Below, piece by piece: positions 63,936 through 64,000 of a DNA stretch of 64,000 nucleotides. Source of the stretch: Marinobacter caseinilyticus. Its GTDB lineage: Bacteria; Pseudomonadota; Gammaproteobacteria; Pseudomonadales; Oleiphilaceae. How positions within the stretch are numbered: position 1 is the first letter of the stretch; each line of letters opens with the position of its first letter. A program made the position numbers and the translations under genes. The notes below the pieces were generated by a model. That model made no database searches. It was not told where the DNA came from and saw only the letters and a list, made by a program, of their open reading frames with translations. Location: positions 100,961-164,960 of the forward strand of contig NZ_WUQJ01000011.1 in the NCBI RefSeq assembly GCF_011074955.1. The letters run 5' to 3'.

Positions 63936-64000
63936 CTAGACACCGGTCAGGCTCTGAAAGTAACGCCGCTCGTACTCTACCGGCGACAGATTATCACTCG
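63936..64000 (-). CDS. IS3-family transposase, C-terminal end (partial)
   Basis: The minus-strand frame reads SDNLSPVEYERRYFQSLTGV then stop. SPVEYE..YF..L is the usual end of IS3-family OrfB integrases. Only 20 residues lie in the window, so the assignment rests on this short match. Confidence 0.6.
   Translation of the reverse strand, partial: SDNLSPVEYERRYFQSLTGV

Overview
The window looks like a chromosome segment from a GC-rich marine gammaproteobacterium, most like Marinobacter or a close relative. This is inferred from gene content and order: metK - ArsR/methyltransferase - tkt - epd - pgk - fba, an AlkB alkane hydroxylase, rhlE, trhO, a DUF6502/DUF5666 pair, lutABC and a complete urtABCDE-ureDABCEFG block. 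No rRNA or tRNA gene was found, and no marker fixes the genus.

Layout. 0-7.2 kb: methionine/SAM control (metK and a SahR-like regulator, each preceded by the same palindrome), then a central-carbon operon (tkt, epd, pgk, fba). 7.2-11.4 kb: a REP-like element, an exported His/Gly/Glu repeat protein divergent from a PKHD-type dioxygenase with a Fur-box-like site between them, then cbpA-cbpM and a 57-aa gene. 11.5-24.8 kb: DUF6502, a half-length paralogue and a DUF5666 lipoprotein in one operon; nitronate monooxygenase; DsbA-like protein; rhlE-cvfB; trhO; a DUF481 outer-membrane protein; a metallophosphoesterase/glycosyltransferase fusion coupled to a flippase-like protein; a DUF6160 protein. 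25-36.9 kb: GntR-alkB with an operator between them, gloA, a DMT exporter, lutABC, a ComEA-like protein, a ketopantoate reductase, a second GntR, and an allophanate hydrolase split by one in-frame stop. 37.4-50.3 kb: urea uptake (urtABCDE) and urease (ureDABCEFG), then a truncated urtD copy with a complete second urtE.

50.4-57.7 kb is an AT-richer operon that looks acquired: a TAXI-type TRAP transporter, an NDP-forming acyl-CoA synthetase, a crotonase-family enzyme and a divergent LysR regulator. It probably imports and CoA-activates an unidentified carboxylic acid. 57.7-64 kb is a mosaic of single genes in mixed orientation separated by short dispersed repeats: a REP-associated tyrosine transposase bounded by a perfect 25-bp inverted repeat, at least four same-direction copies of a CCGGGACAGA repeat at gene ends, a 66-bp ureG relic, a truncated DCC-family gene and, at the edge, the end of an IS3-family transposase.

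How the genes work together: urea is imported by UrtABCDE and hydrolysed by nickel urease matured by UreDEFG; the GntR/allophanate hydrolase pair nearby may share regulation through TTGTATAC sites. The best candidates for undescribed biology are the fusion of a glycosyltransferase with an apparently dead phosphoesterase, the possibly iron-controlled repeat protein/hydroxylase pair, the uncharacterised TRAP/acyl-CoA operon, and the repeat mosaic at the right end.
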